A stretch of 64,000 nucleotides of DNA from NCBI GenBank assembly GCA_903828595.1, contig CAIKMS010000023.1, positions 62,001 through 126,000 of the forward strand, given 5' to 3'. Positions 34,988 to 44,778 of this stretch are shown here, in pieces (positions within the stretch are counted from its first letter, which is position 1; the number at the start of each line of letters is the position of its first letter). The position numbers were made by a program, and so were the translations under genes. The notes below the pieces were generated by a model, which was not told the DNA's origin, ran no database searches, and worked only from the letters and a program-made list of their open reading frames with translations. The DNA comes from an uncultured Pseudomonadota bacterium (GTDB lineage Bacteria > Pseudomonadota > Gammaproteobacteria > Steroidobacterales > Steroidobacteraceae).

Positions 34988-37360
34988 ATGCGCGTATCAC
35001 GAGCTTGGCTGGAGTCCATGGTGAGTTCCGGTTGGGATGCGATGCAGCTGTCGCATCGACTAACCATGGCAGGGTTTGAGGTGGAGGGGCAAAGTGCCGC
35101 TGCCGGAGCCTTTGATCAGGTCGTCATCGGACGGGTGGTTAAATGCGAGCCGCATCCGGCCGCGGACCGCCTGAAAGTCACTGAGGTCGACATAGGATCG
35201 GCGCAATTACTGCAGATTGTCTGTGGCGCCTCTAACGTACGTGCTGGACTGACTGTGCCCGTGGCCTGCGTGGGGGCCACCTTGCCTGGGGATGTGCACA
35301 TCAAGCGCGCCAAGCTGCGTGGCGTGGAGTCCAACGGCATGCTGTGCTCGGCGCGCGAGTTAGGTCTGGGTGAGGATGCCGAAGGGCTGCTGGAATTGCC
35401 TTCTGAGCTGCCTTTGGGTCGAAACTTTCGTGAGGCTTTGGAGCTTGACGATATAATCTTTGAGTTGAACTTCACGCCCAATCGCGGTGATGCCTTAAGT
35501 ACCCTGGGTCTGGCTCGGGAAGTTGCCGTGTTATGCGGTCAACCGCTGCGCATGCCAGAACTCAGTGTGGTTGCGGTCAGTCACGATCAGCGCGTAGCTG
35601 TCACGCTATCAGCTCCCGGCGCTGGGCGGTTTCTTGGGCGGGTCATCACCGGTTTAAACCCACAGGCTATCACCCCGTTGTGGATGAAAGAGCGGCTGCG
35701 CCGCGCCGGGCTACGTAGCCTAGGTCCTTTGGTTGATGTCACCAACTACGTGATGCTGGAGTTAGGCCAGCCCATGCATGCGTACGACCGTCGTCGCCTG
35801 AGCGGGGCGATAAACGTACGTTTAGCCAAAGCAGACGAGCCGTTGACCTTGTTAGACGGCACGACGCTACAGCTTAAGTCGGACGTCATGGTTATTGCCG
35901 ATGACGCCGGCGCGGTCGGTTTGGCCGGCATTATGGGCGGTGAGAAATCTGGCATTGCGGCCGATACCACCGAGGTGTTTTTAGAGGTGGCTTGGTTCGC
36001 ACCATCAGCAATCGCCGGCCGTGCCCGCCGCCATGGATTGCTCACCGATGCCTCACAACGCTTTGAGCGCGGGGTGGATCCCGCAGGACTGGAGCGGGCG
36101 ATGCAACGGGCTACAGGCCTGCTGTTGCAGCTGGCCGGAGGGCAGGCTGGTCCTGTGGTGAGCGCGGATGCGCCGTCGCAATGGCCGGTACGAAATCCCA
36201 TACTGCTTCGAGAAAAATCAATTAAGCAGTTGATTGGTATCGAGATAGAAGCCGAACGAGTGCAGAAAATACTGCTGGATTTAGGCATGGGCGTAGCGCC
36301 GGTTTCGGGCGGTTGGCAGGTCGAATCCCCGAGCTGGCGTTTTGATATCGCGCTGGAGGCGGACCTCATTGAGGAGTTAGCCCGGGTTTACGGCTACAAC
36401 CAGATTCCCGAGATCGACGCGCTGACCCCAACGCTGCCTTATTTGCCCAGTGAGCACCGGGTGTCGGACGAGCGTCTGGCGAGCCTGCTGGTGGATCGTG
36501 GTTATTTTGAAGCCATCAATTACACCTTCGTGGACCCCGCCCTACAAAGCGTACTGTTTGCCGATGCGTCGACCCTGGCTCTGGCGAACCCATTGTCCAG
36601 CGAGTTGGCCGTCATGCGGGTCTCTTTGTGGAGTGGGCTGGTCAAGAATCTGAAGGCGAACAGCCGCCGGCAGGCCGACCGAGTGCGCCTATTTGAAATC
36701 GGCTCACGGTTTGTGATGAACCTAGGCCAACTTCAAGAGATCCACACGGTAGCCGGCTTGGCTTGGGGTCGAAGCTTTAGCGAACAGTGGGGTCTTAAGG
36801 CCCAGGGCGTTGATTTTTATGACGTCAAGGCCGACGTAGAGGCGCTGCTCGCGCTAAGCGGCCAGCCTGCGGTGACCTTTGCAGCGGCTAATCTGCCCAC
36901 CTTACACCCTGGGCGCACCGCGCAAATTAGCGTGAACGGCGAGGCTGCTGGTTTTATCGGTGAGTTGCACCCTAAGGTAGCGGCAGAGCTCGACCTGGAC
37001 GGGGCGGTCTATTTGTTCGAACTTGATGTCGAAAAGATAAACATAGCGCAAATACCTGTTTCTAAAGATATTTCACGCTTTCCCTATATCCGTCGGGACA
37101 TCGCGGTCGTGGTCAATGAAGCTACCACTTTCAACGAGTTGCAACATTCTGTTACTGTAGCGGCGTCGGGCCTTTTGAGAGAACTCAAGGTTTTCGACGT
37201 TTACCGGGGTAAAGGCATAGAAACCGGCAAAAAAAGCGTGGCTTTAGGCTTGATTTTGCAGGAAAATTCTCGCACTTTGACGGATGCAGAAGCCGATTCG
37301 GTTGTTCAGCGTGTCACCACCGCCTTGAACGCGGATCTTCAGGCCGTTCTGCGAGATTAA
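34988..37360 (+). CDS. pheT: Phenylalanyl-tRNA synthetase beta subunit
   Basis: A 790-residue beta subunit. Domains in order are the EMAP-II-like tRNA-binding domain (about 39-150), B3/B4 editing region (about 210-380), B5 (about 400-475), a degenerate catalytic-like domain, and the C-terminal ferredoxin-fold anticodon-binding domain (about 697-789) with FPYIRRDIAVVV. Stop is followed by the ihfA start after 56 bp; the pheST-ihfA order is the usual gammaproteobacterial one. Confidence 0.97.
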   Translation: MRVSRAWLESMVSSGWDAMQLSHRLTMAGFEVEGQSAAAGAFDQVVIGRVVKCEPHPAADRLKVTEVDIGSAQLLQIVCGASNVRAGLTVPVACVGATLPGDVHIKRAKLRGVESNGMLCSARELGLGEDAEGLLELPSELPLGRNFREALELDDIIFELNFTPNRGDALSTLGLAREVAVLCGQPLRMPELSVVAVSHDQRVAVTLSAPGAGRFLGRVITGLNPQAITPLWMKERLRRAGLRSLGPLVDVTNYVMLELGQPMHAYDRRRLSGAINVRLAKADEPLTLLDGTTLQLKSDVMVIADDAGAVGLAGIMGGEKSGIAADTTEVFLEVAWFAPSAIAGRARRHGLLTDASQRFERGVDPAGLERAMQRATGLLLQLAGGQAGPVVSADAPSQWPVRNPILLREKSIKQLIGIEIEAERVQKILLDLGMGVAPVSGGWQVESPSWRFDIALEADLIEELARVYGYNQIPEIDALTPTLPYLPSEHRVSDERLASLLVDRGYFEAINYTFVDPALQSVLFADASTLALANPLSSELAVMRVSLWSGLVKNLKANSRRQADRVRLFEIGSRFVMNLGQLQEIHTVAGLAWGRSFSEQWGLKAQGVDFYDVKADVEALLALSGQPAVTFAAANLPTLHPGRTAQISVNGEAAGFIGELHPKVAAELDLDGAVYLFELDVEKINIAQIPVSKDISRFPYIRRDIAVVVNEATTFNELQHSVTVAASGLLRELKVFDVYRGKGIETGKKSVALGLILQENSRTLTDAEADSVVQRVTTALNADLQAVLRD

Positions 37361-37416
37361 AGATGACGACGCTCTAAAGATTAGAGCCGGCGCGGGGGAG
37401 AGGGCACATCGTTAGC

Positions 37417-37716
37417 ATGGCATTGACGAAGGCAGAGATGGCCGAGGCGCTGTTTAATCAGCTCGGCCTCAATAAGCGCGAAGCGCGCGAACTGGTCGAT
37501 CTGTTCTTCGAGGAGGTGCGCCATGCGCTCTCCAACGGAGAGCAGGTCAAACTGTCCGGGTTCGGCAACTTCGATCTGCGCGATAAAAATCAGCGTCCAG
37601 GTCGCAACCCTAAGACGGGCGAAGAAATTCCGATCACGGCGCGCCGTGTGGTCACTTTCCGTCCGGGTCAAAAACTCAAAGCTCGAGTAGAAGCCTATGT
37701 TGGAACCGAGCAATAA
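37417..37716 (+). CDS. ihfA: Integration host factor alpha subunit
   Basis: A 99-residue DNA-bending protein of the HU/IHF family. The beta-ribbon arm [20 protein letters not shown] with the intercalating proline is intact. It acts as a heterodimer with IhfB, and is the usual helper for sigma-54 promoters such as the one at 9534-9550. It follows pheT by 56 bp and overlaps the next gene by 20 bases. Confidence 0.96.
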   Translation: MALTKAEMAEALFNQLGLNKREARELVDLFFEEVRHALSNGEQVKLSGFGNFDLRDKNQRPGRNPKTGEEIPITARRVVTFRPGQKLKARVEAYVGTEQ

Positions 37717-38053
37717 CGCCGAACTCCCGGCCATTCCCGGGAAACGCTACTTCGCCATCGGCGAGGTCAGCGAGTTATGCGGCGTGAAGCCGCACGTACT
37801 GCGTTACTGGGAGCAGGAGTTTCCGCAGCTTAAGCCCGTCAAGCGCCGCGGTAACCGCCGTTATTACCAACGCCAGGACGTTCTGGTGATTCGGCAGATT
37901 CGTGGTCTGCTCTACGATCAGGGTTTTACCATCGGTGGCGCACGCCAGAAGCTTGCCGGTGAGGAAGCCCGTGAGGATGTCACGCAAAGCCAGCAGATCG
38001 TGCGTCAAGTTCGCACCGAGCTGGAAGAACTGCTCAAACAATTCAAGCGTTAG
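37697..38053 (+). CDS. MerR-family transcriptional regulator
   Basis: A 118-residue regulator with an N-terminal MerR helix-turn-helix, [21 protein letters not shown] followed by [16 protein letters not shown], and a short C-terminal coiled coil ([19 protein letters not shown]). It has no metal-binding cysteines, so its signal is unknown. The ATG lies inside the end of ihfA (20-base overlap), a coupling conserved in many gammaproteobacteria. Confidence 0.9.
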   Translation: MLEPSNNAELPAIPGKRYFAIGEVSELCGVKPHVLRYWEQEFPQLKPVKRRGNRRYYQRQDVLVIRQIRGLLYDQGFTIGGARQKLAGEEAREDVTQSQQIVRQVRTELEELLKQFKR

Positions 38054-38143
38054 CGCCACGGTCCGAACGCTTGGGTTAAACCGGCGCGTTGCGTTACACT
38101 AGGATCAAGCCGCGCCTTGATCGCGGTTAGTCAGTTGCCTCGG

Positions 38144-38221
<78 letters not shown>

Positions 38222-38483
38222 CTTTATCCCACGCGTCACCCGTCGGGTTAAGCTCAGGCAAGCCAGGCGAAACAAGGCGCGACCGTCGCCGGCAGCGGAG
38301 CCCAACCTAACTCCCCAGCGCCCTAAAGCCCTAAGCCCCTAACGCCCGATCGCACAGCATCACCGCGCGTGACAGTGCTGCGCAGCCTTCAGTGGCTTTT
38401 TGCGGGTGGGCGATCGGACGAGTCTGTCATCGGGTAGACTTCACAAGACGTGTCAGAGCCTGTGACGACCCGGAGTTTGCCCG

Positions 38484-39575
38484 ATGAATGATGCCAAGAT
38501 CGCCACGCCGCGCGTTGGCCCTCGCGAGTTGGTGCAGACCACGCTGGCGGTGCTCGCGTTGGTGGGGCTGTTGGCGGCTGCAGGGGCCGTGTTGTGGCCA
38601 TTTTTGGGGGCATCACTGTGGGCCGCCATGATTGTGGTTGCCACCTGGCCGATCCATCGTGCCGTTGAGCGGCGGGTAGGCCACCGCCGTTGGTTGTCTG
38701 TGACTATCATGAGCTTAGGCTTGATGTTGTTACTGTTGGTTCCGGCCGTGCTGTTAGTCGATGGCTTAATAGACGCGGTTCCACGCCTGGCCGGTTTATT
38801 ACGCGATGTGTTGAATGGACCGCTGCCGGATCCACCGGCATGGTTAGTCTCGCTGCCTGGAGTAGGTGATCAGTTAGCGGGTGCCTGGCGAGAACTTACT
38901 GATGCAGGTCTGACTGAAATCACCCGTCATTTAAGTCCCTACGCCGGATTGCTGTCGCGCTTCGCCCTAGGCCAAATCGGCGGTTTAGGTTACGTACTGC
39001 TTCATTTGTTGATGACGTTGGTCATTGCCGCGGTGTTCTATGCCCAGGGCGAGGCCGCCGCACAGTTGTTGCGTCGCCTGGGTCGGCGTTTGGCCGGAAA
39101 CCAGGGCGAAGGCGCGGTTCTGCTGGCCGGTCAGGCCATCCAAGGGGTGGCGTTAGGCGTGGGTGGCACGGCCTTGCTGCAGGCGTTGTTAGGCGGCATC
39201 GGCTTAGGCGTCGCGCATGTGCCCTTCGCGGTCGTGTTAACCGCGATTCTGCTCGTTCTGTGCATAGCCCAGATAGGCCCAGGTCCGGTATTGATTGGCG
39301 CCTGTGTTTATCTTTACGTGCATAACGCAGCGGGTGCCGCGGGTGGCTTGCTGATCTGGACGTTAGTGGTGATTGCGGTGGAAAGCGTGGTGCGTCCCAT
39401 CTTGATACGGCGCGGTGCTGATTTACCTTTGCTGCTGATCTTCGCCGGTGTGATTGGCGGATTACTGTCCTTTGGTTTGGTCGGTATTTTCGTGGGGCCG
39501 GTCGTCTTAGCCGTGACCTATACGTTGCTCAAAGCCTGGTTGCAGGATGAGGCAGATCTCAAGCCGCGGCTCTAG
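38484..39575 (+). CDS. AI-2E family transporter
   Basis: A 363-residue inner-membrane protein with about seven helices, of the AI-2E (YdiK/PerM-type) family. The family core is seen in VLWPFLGASLWAAMIVVATWPI near the start and in LIWTLVVIAVESVVRPILIRRGADLPLLLIFAGVIGGLLSFGLVGIFVGPVVLAV near the end. Members export autoinducer-2, ions or unknown substrates; the E. coli YdiK type is uncharacterised. It follows the tRNA after 262 bp of sequence with no clear feature. The gene starts at ATG 38484. Confidence 0.87.
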   Translation: MNDAKIATPRVGPRELVQTTLAVLALVGLLAAAGAVLWPFLGASLWAAMIVVATWPIHRAVERRVGHRRWLSVTIMSLGLMLLLLVPAVLLVDGLIDAVPRLAGLLRDVLNGPLPDPPAWLVSLPGVGDQLAGAWRELTDAGLTEITRHLSPYAGLLSRFALGQIGGLGYVLLHLLMTLVIAAVFYAQGEAAAQLLRRLGRRLAGNQGEGAVLLAGQAIQGVALGVGGTALLQALLGGIGLGVAHVPFAVVLTAILLVLCIAQIGPGPVLIGACVYLYVHNAAGAAGGLLIWTLVVIAVESVVRPILIRRGADLPLLLIFAGVIGGLLSFGLVGIFVGPVVLAVTYTLLKAWLQDEADLKPRL

Positions 39576-39612
39576 CCGCGATTCTTAGTTTCACTTTAGG
39601 AGACTTGGCGCT

Positions 39613-40491
39613 ATGAATTCCGATGTCATGATTACCTGCGCGGTCACCGGCGGCGGCGACACCACCAAGAAAAACCCTCACGTACCGGTAACCCCCGAAC
39701 AGATTGCCAACGACTGCATCGCCGCGGCACGCGCGGGTGCGGCTATTGCCCACGTGCATGTTCGTGATCCGGCTACCGGCCAGGGTACGCGCAATATCAG
39801 CTATTACCGCGAGGTGATGGCGCGCGTGGCGGACAGTGGCGTGGATGTGATTTTGAATTTAACCACCGGCATGGGTGGAGACTTTACCTTAGGTGAGCCC
39901 GATCCTTTGGTTGCGGGCCCGGGTACGGATTTCGTGGGCTGGCAGGAGCGCTTAGAACACATCGAACAGCTTAAGCCGCCGATTTGCAGCCTAGATTGCG
40001 GCAGCATGAATTTTGGCGACCAAGTCTTTATGAACTCGGTGGCGCATGTGCGTCATCTTGCCGCGCGCATTCAAGCCTTAGGCGTGAAGCCGGAACTGGA
40101 AGTGTTCGACTTAGGCCACGTGCGATTGGCTAATCATATTTTCAAAGAGGGCTTGGTGAATTCACCACCGTTGTATCAGGTGTGTCTGGGCGTGCCCTGG
40201 GGTGCGGGAGCTGACACTCGCTCCATGCAGGCCATGGTGGATCAGTTACCGGCGGGTGCGGTGTGGAGTGGATTTGGCTTAGGCCGTATGCAAATGCCAA
40301 TGGTGGCGCAAGCTGTTTTGTTGGGCGGAAACGTGCGCGTTGGCCTTGAGGACAATCTGTTTTTAGACAAGGGGACTTTGGCTACCAATGTCGCCTTAGT
40401 GCAGCGTGCGGTGGAGATTATCGAGCGGCTAGGCGCGTCGATTATCAGTCCTGCGGCTGCGCGCACACGCTTGGGCCTTAAGGCCGTTTAA
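39613..40491 (+). CDS. Beta-keto acid cleavage enzyme (BKACE)
   Basis: A 292-residue TIM-barrel enzyme of the BKACE family (DUF849), which joins a beta-keto acid to acetyl-CoA and cleaves it to acetoacetate plus a new acyl-CoA. Two metal-ligand histidines are visible, His47 and His49 in AHVHVRDP, and Glu246 in VGLEDNL is likely the other family-conserved residue. The sequence around [21 protein letters not shown] resembles the dehydrocarnitine-cleaving subgroup, although no carnitine dehydrogenase is nearby. It lies 16 bp upstream of a class III aminotransferase, so the substrate may come from an amino acid. AGGAG precedes the ATG. Confidence 0.88.
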   Translation: MNSDVMITCAVTGGGDTTKKNPHVPVTPEQIANDCIAAARAGAAIAHVHVRDPATGQGTRNISYYREVMARVADSGVDVILNLTTGMGGDFTLGEPDPLVAGPGTDFVGWQERLEHIEQLKPPICSLDCGSMNFGDQVFMNSVAHVRHLAARIQALGVKPELEVFDLGHVRLANHIFKEGLVNSPPLYQVCLGVPWGAGADTRSMQAMVDQLPAGAVWSGFGLGRMQMPMVAQAVLLGGNVRVGLEDNLFLDKGTLATNVALVQRAVEIIERLGASIISPAAARTRLGLKAV

Positions 40492-40507
40492 CTGTCAGGG
40501 ATTTATC

Positions 40508-41884
40508 ATGATTAAAAGCACCGTGAGGCCTGTGCGGCAGAGTGATGCAGGCTGGGTATTGGATCCAAAAACCGGCGTGGGTTTGCCCAAGGTCGCTTAC
40601 GGTCAGGGCATCTACGTTTATGACGTGCACGGTAACCGTTATATCGATGCCTCGGGCGGACCGGCGGTCTACTCCTTAGGACATGGCAATGTGGAGGTTA
40701 ATGAGGCCATCAAGCAGCAGCTGGATCGTATCGCTCATGGTTATCGCTATACCTTTACCAGCGATGTCATGGAGGAGTTGGAGGCGCTCATCACCCAAGC
40801 CTGCGGCGAAAACTTTAGCGACATGGTGTTTGTCTGTGGTGGTTCCGAGGCGGTGGAAGGTGCACTCAAAATTGCGTTGCAGTACCACACGGCACGCGGT
40901 GAAAAAACCCGCCGCCGCTTCATCTCACGGCGTCGATCCTGGCATGGCAATACCCTGGGTGCGTTAGGCGTCTCGGAGTTTTTTGATCGCAAAGACGCCT
41001 TTGAAGGAGCGTTAGTTCCGGCCTCTCATCTCTCAGCGGCCAACGCGTACAGACCACCGGCGGGCGTGGCAGAGGCGGATATTGCGGCCTTTTGTGCCAA
41101 GGAGTTGGCTGAAGAATTTGAGCGTCTGGGAGCACAGAACGTTGCGGCCTTTATTTTTGAGCCCGTGGTGGGTGCGGCCGGCGGCGTGGTGCCGGCCCCG
41201 GTGGGGTATGCCAAGGCGATACGCGAAGTCTGCACTCGTTACGGTGTGTTGATGATTTCCGATGAAGTGATGTGCGGGTCGGGCCGTTGCGGCACGTGGC
41301 GTGCTTTAGAGTGGGACGGCGTAGAGCCAGACATCATGACGATTGCCAAAGGCTTGGGCGGCGGGTACGTGCCACTGGGTGCGACGGTGTATCACCGGCG
41401 GGTTGCCGATGTTTTGTTTGATTTAGACGGTGGCCCGATGACCGGACACACGTTCACCGGACATACTCTGGCGTGTGCCGCGGGCGTGGCCGTGCAAAAG
41501 ATTGTTAAGCGTGATCAGTTGCTGGTGCGTGTACGTGAGCGGGGCGACTGGTTGCGTCATCGTCTGCAAAGCGCTTTGAGCAGCATCGATGAGGTAGGCG
41601 ATGTGAGGGGCCGAGGCTATTTCATCGGCATTGAACTGGTGGCGGATCGACAAACCAAGGCACCGTTCGCCGCCAGCGTTGGAGTTGGAAAGCGCATCGT
41701 ACGCGCCGCGGCGCAGGGTGGACTGTTGTGTTATCCCTCACCGGCCAACGTTGATGGCATCAATGGCGATACCCTCATTTTGGCACCGCCTTACAACACC
41801 ACTGATGAGCAACTTGAAGAAATAGTGGAGCACTTAACGTCGGCAGTAAAAACAGTCATCGGCGAAGTTCGTCTCGCCGGATGA
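40508..41884 (+). CDS. Class III PLP aminotransferase
   Basis: A 458-residue aminotransferase of fold type I, class III, which normally uses omega-amine, beta-amino or alpha-amino donors. The PLP lysine is Lys281 in TIAKGLGGGYVPLG, the phosphate-contact motif SGGPAVYSLGHGN lies near the N-terminus, FICGGSEAVEGALK-type residues (VFVCGGSEAVEGALK) are at about 110, and the active-site Asp is in LMISDEVMCGSGR. Substrate is not certain. It is tightly linked to the BKACE gene and 128 bp ahead of an acyl-CoA dehydrogenase, so it may form a beta-keto acid for cleavage. Confidence 0.88.
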   Translation: MIKSTVRPVRQSDAGWVLDPKTGVGLPKVAYGQGIYVYDVHGNRYIDASGGPAVYSLGHGNVEVNEAIKQQLDRIAHGYRYTFTSDVMEELEALITQACGENFSDMVFVCGGSEAVEGALKIALQYHTARGEKTRRRFISRRRSWHGNTLGALGVSEFFDRKDAFEGALVPASHLSAANAYRPPAGVAEADIAAFCAKELAEEFERLGAQNVAAFIFEPVVGAAGGVVPAPVGYAKAIREVCTRYGVLMISDEVMCGSGRCGTWRALEWDGVEPDIMTIAKGLGGGYVPLGATVYHRRVADVLFDLDGGPMTGHTFTGHTLACAAGVAVQKIVKRDQLLVRVRERGDWLRHRLQSALSSIDEVGDVRGRGYFIGIELVADRQTKAPFAASVGVGKRIVRAAAQGGLLCYPSPANVDGINGDTLILAPPYNTTDEQLEEIVEHLTSAVKTVIGEVRLAG

Positions 41885-42012
41885 TTGTGCGCATTGATTC
41901 TGGCAATGGATCCTGACTCAGGATTCTGGACAAGGTTCAGGTCGCGCCTCCTGCCGGTGGTTTAAAACAGCGATGGTTGAATTTTGTACGTATCACTTGA
42001 ACGAGGTTTGCT

Positions 42013-43785
42013 ATGTATAGCTATCAAGCACCACGTCGCGACATGCAGTTTGTTATTCACGAGGTGCTTGGCTGCGCCCAAGCGTTGGCTAAGATGGGTC
42101 GCTCTGAAGTTGATCACGACACGATTAATGCCATCATGGAGGAGGGCGCCAAATTTGCCGAAGGCGTGCTCTCGCCGCTAAACGCCGAGGGTGACCAGAC
42201 TCCTGCCTATTGGGACAACGGGGTGGTTCGTGTGCCGGACTCGTTCAAGACCGCGCACCAGCAGTTTTGCTCTGGCGGTTGGTCCGGCATCGGTGCTGAT
42301 CCTCAATACGGTGGTCAGGGACTGCCCATACAGGCCCGCGTAGCGACCGACGAAATGTTTGTTTCAGCGGCCATGGCATGGCGCATGTGCACCGGACTTA
42401 CCGACGGTGCTATGCAGACGCTCATCAGCCACGGTAGTGCCGAACAAATTCAGGGCACTGTGCCTCACCTGGTCAGCGGTGTATGGACTGGAACGATGTG
42501 CCTGACCGAGCCGCACTCGGGAACGGATTTAGGGTTAATGCGAACCCGTGCGGCAGTCGACACGCAAAGCCCTGGCCAGTACCGGATCAGCGGTACCAAA
42601 ATCTACATCAGCTGGGGCGAGCACGAGTTGAGCGAGAACATCGTCCATCTGGTGTTGGCAAAATTACCGGATTCGCCGGCCGGCACTCGCGGTATCAGCT
42701 TGTTTTTAGTTCCTAAAAAGATTGATGGGCAAGCCAACGGTGTGCGCTGCTTGTCCGTTGAGCACAAGATGGGTATCCACGGCTCGCCCACCTGCGTGAT
42801 GCAATTTGACGAGGCCAAAGCAACGCTCATTGGCCAGGTCAACGGTGGTCTGGCTTGCATGTTCACCATGATGAATCACGCTCGCCTGGGTGTAGGCCTG
42901 CAGGGTCTGGGCCTGTCGGAACGGGCCTGGCAAGCGGCCAGTCAGTACGCGCGCGACCGCCTGCAGGGACGCTCGATGACTCAGGCTGCGCTTCCTGGCA
43001 CCAGTGCCGATCCCATCATTGTTCATCCGGATGTCCGGCGTATGTTGCTGACTTTGCGGTCGTTGACCGAAGGCTCACGGCTGCTGTTGTACTACGTGTA
43101 TCAACTGCAGGATCGCGAGCTTTCCGGCGATTCCGCGCCAGAGTCGACTCGTGCCGGAGAGTGGGTGGCTTTTTTAGTGCCGATAGTCAAAGCGTTTCTC
43201 ACCGATAGCGCCATGGAAACCACCTCGCTGGCCATACAAGTGCATGGCGGTGCCGGCTTTATTCGCGCGACCGGGGTTGAGCAGTATTTGCGTGACGCGA
43301 AGATCACGGCGATTTACGAGGGTACCAACGGTATCCAGGCCCTGGATTTGGTGGGGCGTAAACTCGCCGCCAACGGCGGACGCATCTTGCAGTCGCTGCT
43401 CTTAGAATTGGGGCAGGTACTCCAAGCACCGTGCCCGCCGAGCTTGCAGCCTTTGGCCACGCGTTTGGCTGAACTGTTGCAAGAATGGCAGGCGTTATCG
43501 GTGCACCTTTTGCAGGCAGCTGCGACCAATCCTGATGAACTGGGAGCGGCGGGCGCTGATTATTTAGCCTTTTGCGGTTACACCTTGCTGGCCTGGAGTT
43601 GGCTGCGCGCGGGGCTGGTTGCTGAGGCTGCGCTGCAGTCAGGCCAGGAGCCCGAGTTCTATGCCGGCAAAGTGGCTGTGGCGCGTTTTTATGCGCAGCG
43701 ACTGTTGCCGCGCACCTTAGCCCACGCCGCGGCCGTGCGTGCCGGAGCTGCCTCCATGATGGATCCGGCGGGCTTGGCGGGCTAG
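42013..43785 (+). CDS. Acyl-CoA dehydrogenase (DmdC-like)
   Basis: A 590-residue flavoenzyme longer than ordinary acyl-CoA dehydrogenases (about 380) owing to a C-terminal extension, as in the FadE/DmdC group. It has the FAD site CLTEPHSGTDLGLM, the segment GTKIYISWGEHE, and catalytic Glu436 in IYEGTNGIQALDLVGRKL. It introduces a double bond into an acyl-CoA and passes electrons to ETF. DmdC acts on 3-methylmercaptopropionyl-CoA, but assignment to that substrate is not secure. It may process the acyl-CoA made by the BKACE next door. ATG 42013 has GAGG upstream. Confidence 0.85.
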   Translation: MYSYQAPRRDMQFVIHEVLGCAQALAKMGRSEVDHDTINAIMEEGAKFAEGVLSPLNAEGDQTPAYWDNGVVRVPDSFKTAHQQFCSGGWSGIGADPQYGGQGLPIQARVATDEMFVSAAMAWRMCTGLTDGAMQTLISHGSAEQIQGTVPHLVSGVWTGTMCLTEPHSGTDLGLMRTRAAVDTQSPGQYRISGTKIYISWGEHELSENIVHLVLAKLPDSPAGTRGISLFLVPKKIDGQANGVRCLSVEHKMGIHGSPTCVMQFDEAKATLIGQVNGGLACMFTMMNHARLGVGLQGLGLSERAWQAASQYARDRLQGRSMTQAALPGTSADPIIVHPDVRRMLLTLRSLTEGSRLLLYYVYQLQDRELSGDSAPESTRAGEWVAFLVPIVKAFLTDSAMETTSLAIQVHGGAGFIRATGVEQYLRDAKITAIYEGTNGIQALDLVGRKLAANGGRILQSLLLELGQVLQAPCPPSLQPLATRLAELLQEWQALSVHLLQAAATNPDELGAAGADYLAFCGYTLLAWSWLRAGLVAEAALQSGQEPEFYAGKVAVARFYAQRLLPRTLAHAAAVRAGAASMMDPAGLAG

Positions 43786-43883
43786 TTGCCTTTAGGTTGC
43801 GTGGGCTGGCATCGACTATTACGCTTGACGCTGGACAAAAGGCTGACAGCGAAGTTAAGGCCACAGGGAAAGGAGTACGGGTA

Positions 43884-44111
43884 ATGCGTTTGACAGTAGC
43901 TTCGATGGTTTTAGGCGTTCTCATGGGCGCAATGGGCGTGTGTGCGAGTCTGCCGGCAGCGGCGGCTGAAGGCCGGCCTTTGAAGGACGACCAATGCATA
44001 GCCCAATGTGACGATAAGGCGGACAAGTGCCAGATGAGCGCCGGCAAAGACAAGCTCAAGCGCAGCGCCTGCGACGAGGAGTACGATGCCTGCCTGACCA
44101 AGTGTTCCTGA
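43884..44111 (+). CDS. Small secreted cysteine-rich protein
   Basis: A 75-residue protein with a signal peptide to about residue 28 (ending PAAAA) and a short mature part. Six mature cysteines lie at 38, 42, 49, 63, 70 and 74, giving spacings C-x3-C-x6-C, then 13 residues, then C-x6-C-x3-C, a mirror-image layout. The residues between are charged and helical, so a helical hairpin held by disulfides is plausible. I do not recognise the family. ATG 43884 has AGGAG eight bases upstream; the open frame extends 29 codons earlier without a site. The gene stands alone after the acyl-CoA dehydrogenase. Confidence 0.7.
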   Translation: MRLTVASMVLGVLMGAMGVCASLPAAAAEGRPLKDDQCIAQCDDKADKCQMSAGKDKLKRSACDEEYDACLTKCS

Positions 44112-44394
44112 TCGTAAGAGCGCTGAGCTAAGGCCCCACCGGGAAGGTCCGGGTCTTAGGCGCAGACGAGGTGGGTGCGCTTTGAGTCGCGCGAGCCGAT
44201 TGCAAGGGAGTTTGCGCTGCCGGTGCACACTCGGTAGCGCTGGCAGTCTCATAAGGCTCATTGATTCAATAGTTTGGCGCTGCTTCAAGGCGCAGCTATT
44301 GCAAGGTGAGTGGCTTTCTGTATAGTGCCCAAACTTCGTAATCTAAATGCGTTGATCTCACTGATTTGACACGCGTTTTTCATCAGGCTGTTTA
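44112..44394. other. Intergenic region, no feature recognised
   Basis: A 283-bp gap between the small cysteine protein and the PA3496-like gene. It is AT-richer near 44330-44390 than its surroundings and should hold the next promoter. I found no tRNA, riboswitch or clear terminator, although short GC-rich dyads are present. Confidence 0.35.
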
Positions 44395-44616
44395 ATGACC
44401 GAGCGCAACGACGAACATTTTGAGTTGGACGAGGAGTTTCTGGCAGACGCTGAGGCGGACGAGCCGGACTACGATCGCCTGCTCGACCGGGTGGACCGAA
44501 AGAAGGCTCAGCCGGGCAATAAAAAAGGCAAAGCGGCCTGGAGTAAGCTCGAGGACGTACTGGCCGAGCGGCGCTTGCAGAAACAGTTAGAGGATTTTGA
44601 GGACGACGAGGGCTAG
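44395..44616 (+). CDS. PA3496-like small acidic protein
   Basis: A 73-residue, strongly acidic protein with no signal peptide. It begins with an acidic block, has a basic linker (RKKAQPGNKKGK), and ends in a helix WSKLEDVLAERRLQKQLEDFEDDE. The last segment matches what I recall of the PA3496 family of Pseudomonas and relatives, described as a putative envelope-integrity protein; function is not established. It lies 160 bp upstream of lysAC. Identification is moderate because the protein is short. Confidence 0.62.
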   Translation: MTERNDEHFELDEEFLADAEADEPDYDRLLDRVDRKKAQPGNKKGKAAWSKLEDVLAERRLQKQLEDFEDDEG

Positions 44617-44778
44617 GACCCGGCCTATAGGCTGCCCCGGGCAAGCAAGGGGCGGGAACGGTGACCTCAAGCCCTGGTACGCCCCCGGCGCTCGCCGCCT
44701 GAAACCTTCTAAAGCTTGCCAGACCCTGTGGTTTCTCGGCCCTGCTCCGGTGAGCCGACGGATCTTTAGGATGCGATC

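Noticed and set aside
41567-41578. CAAAGCGCTTTG, close to the LacI operator palindrome
   Set aside because: It lies inside the aminotransferase coding region and differs at both outer bases from the two sites in the glucan locus.
43304-44101. 265-codon open frame on the minus strand
   Set aside because: It lies opposite the end of the acyl-CoA dehydrogenase and the small cysteine protein, which have clear motifs. Its own protein is Arg/Pro/Ala-rich with no domain.
44617-44778. Possible lysine riboswitch ahead of lysAC
   Set aside because: The conserved lysine-aptamer elements are absent from these 160 bases.
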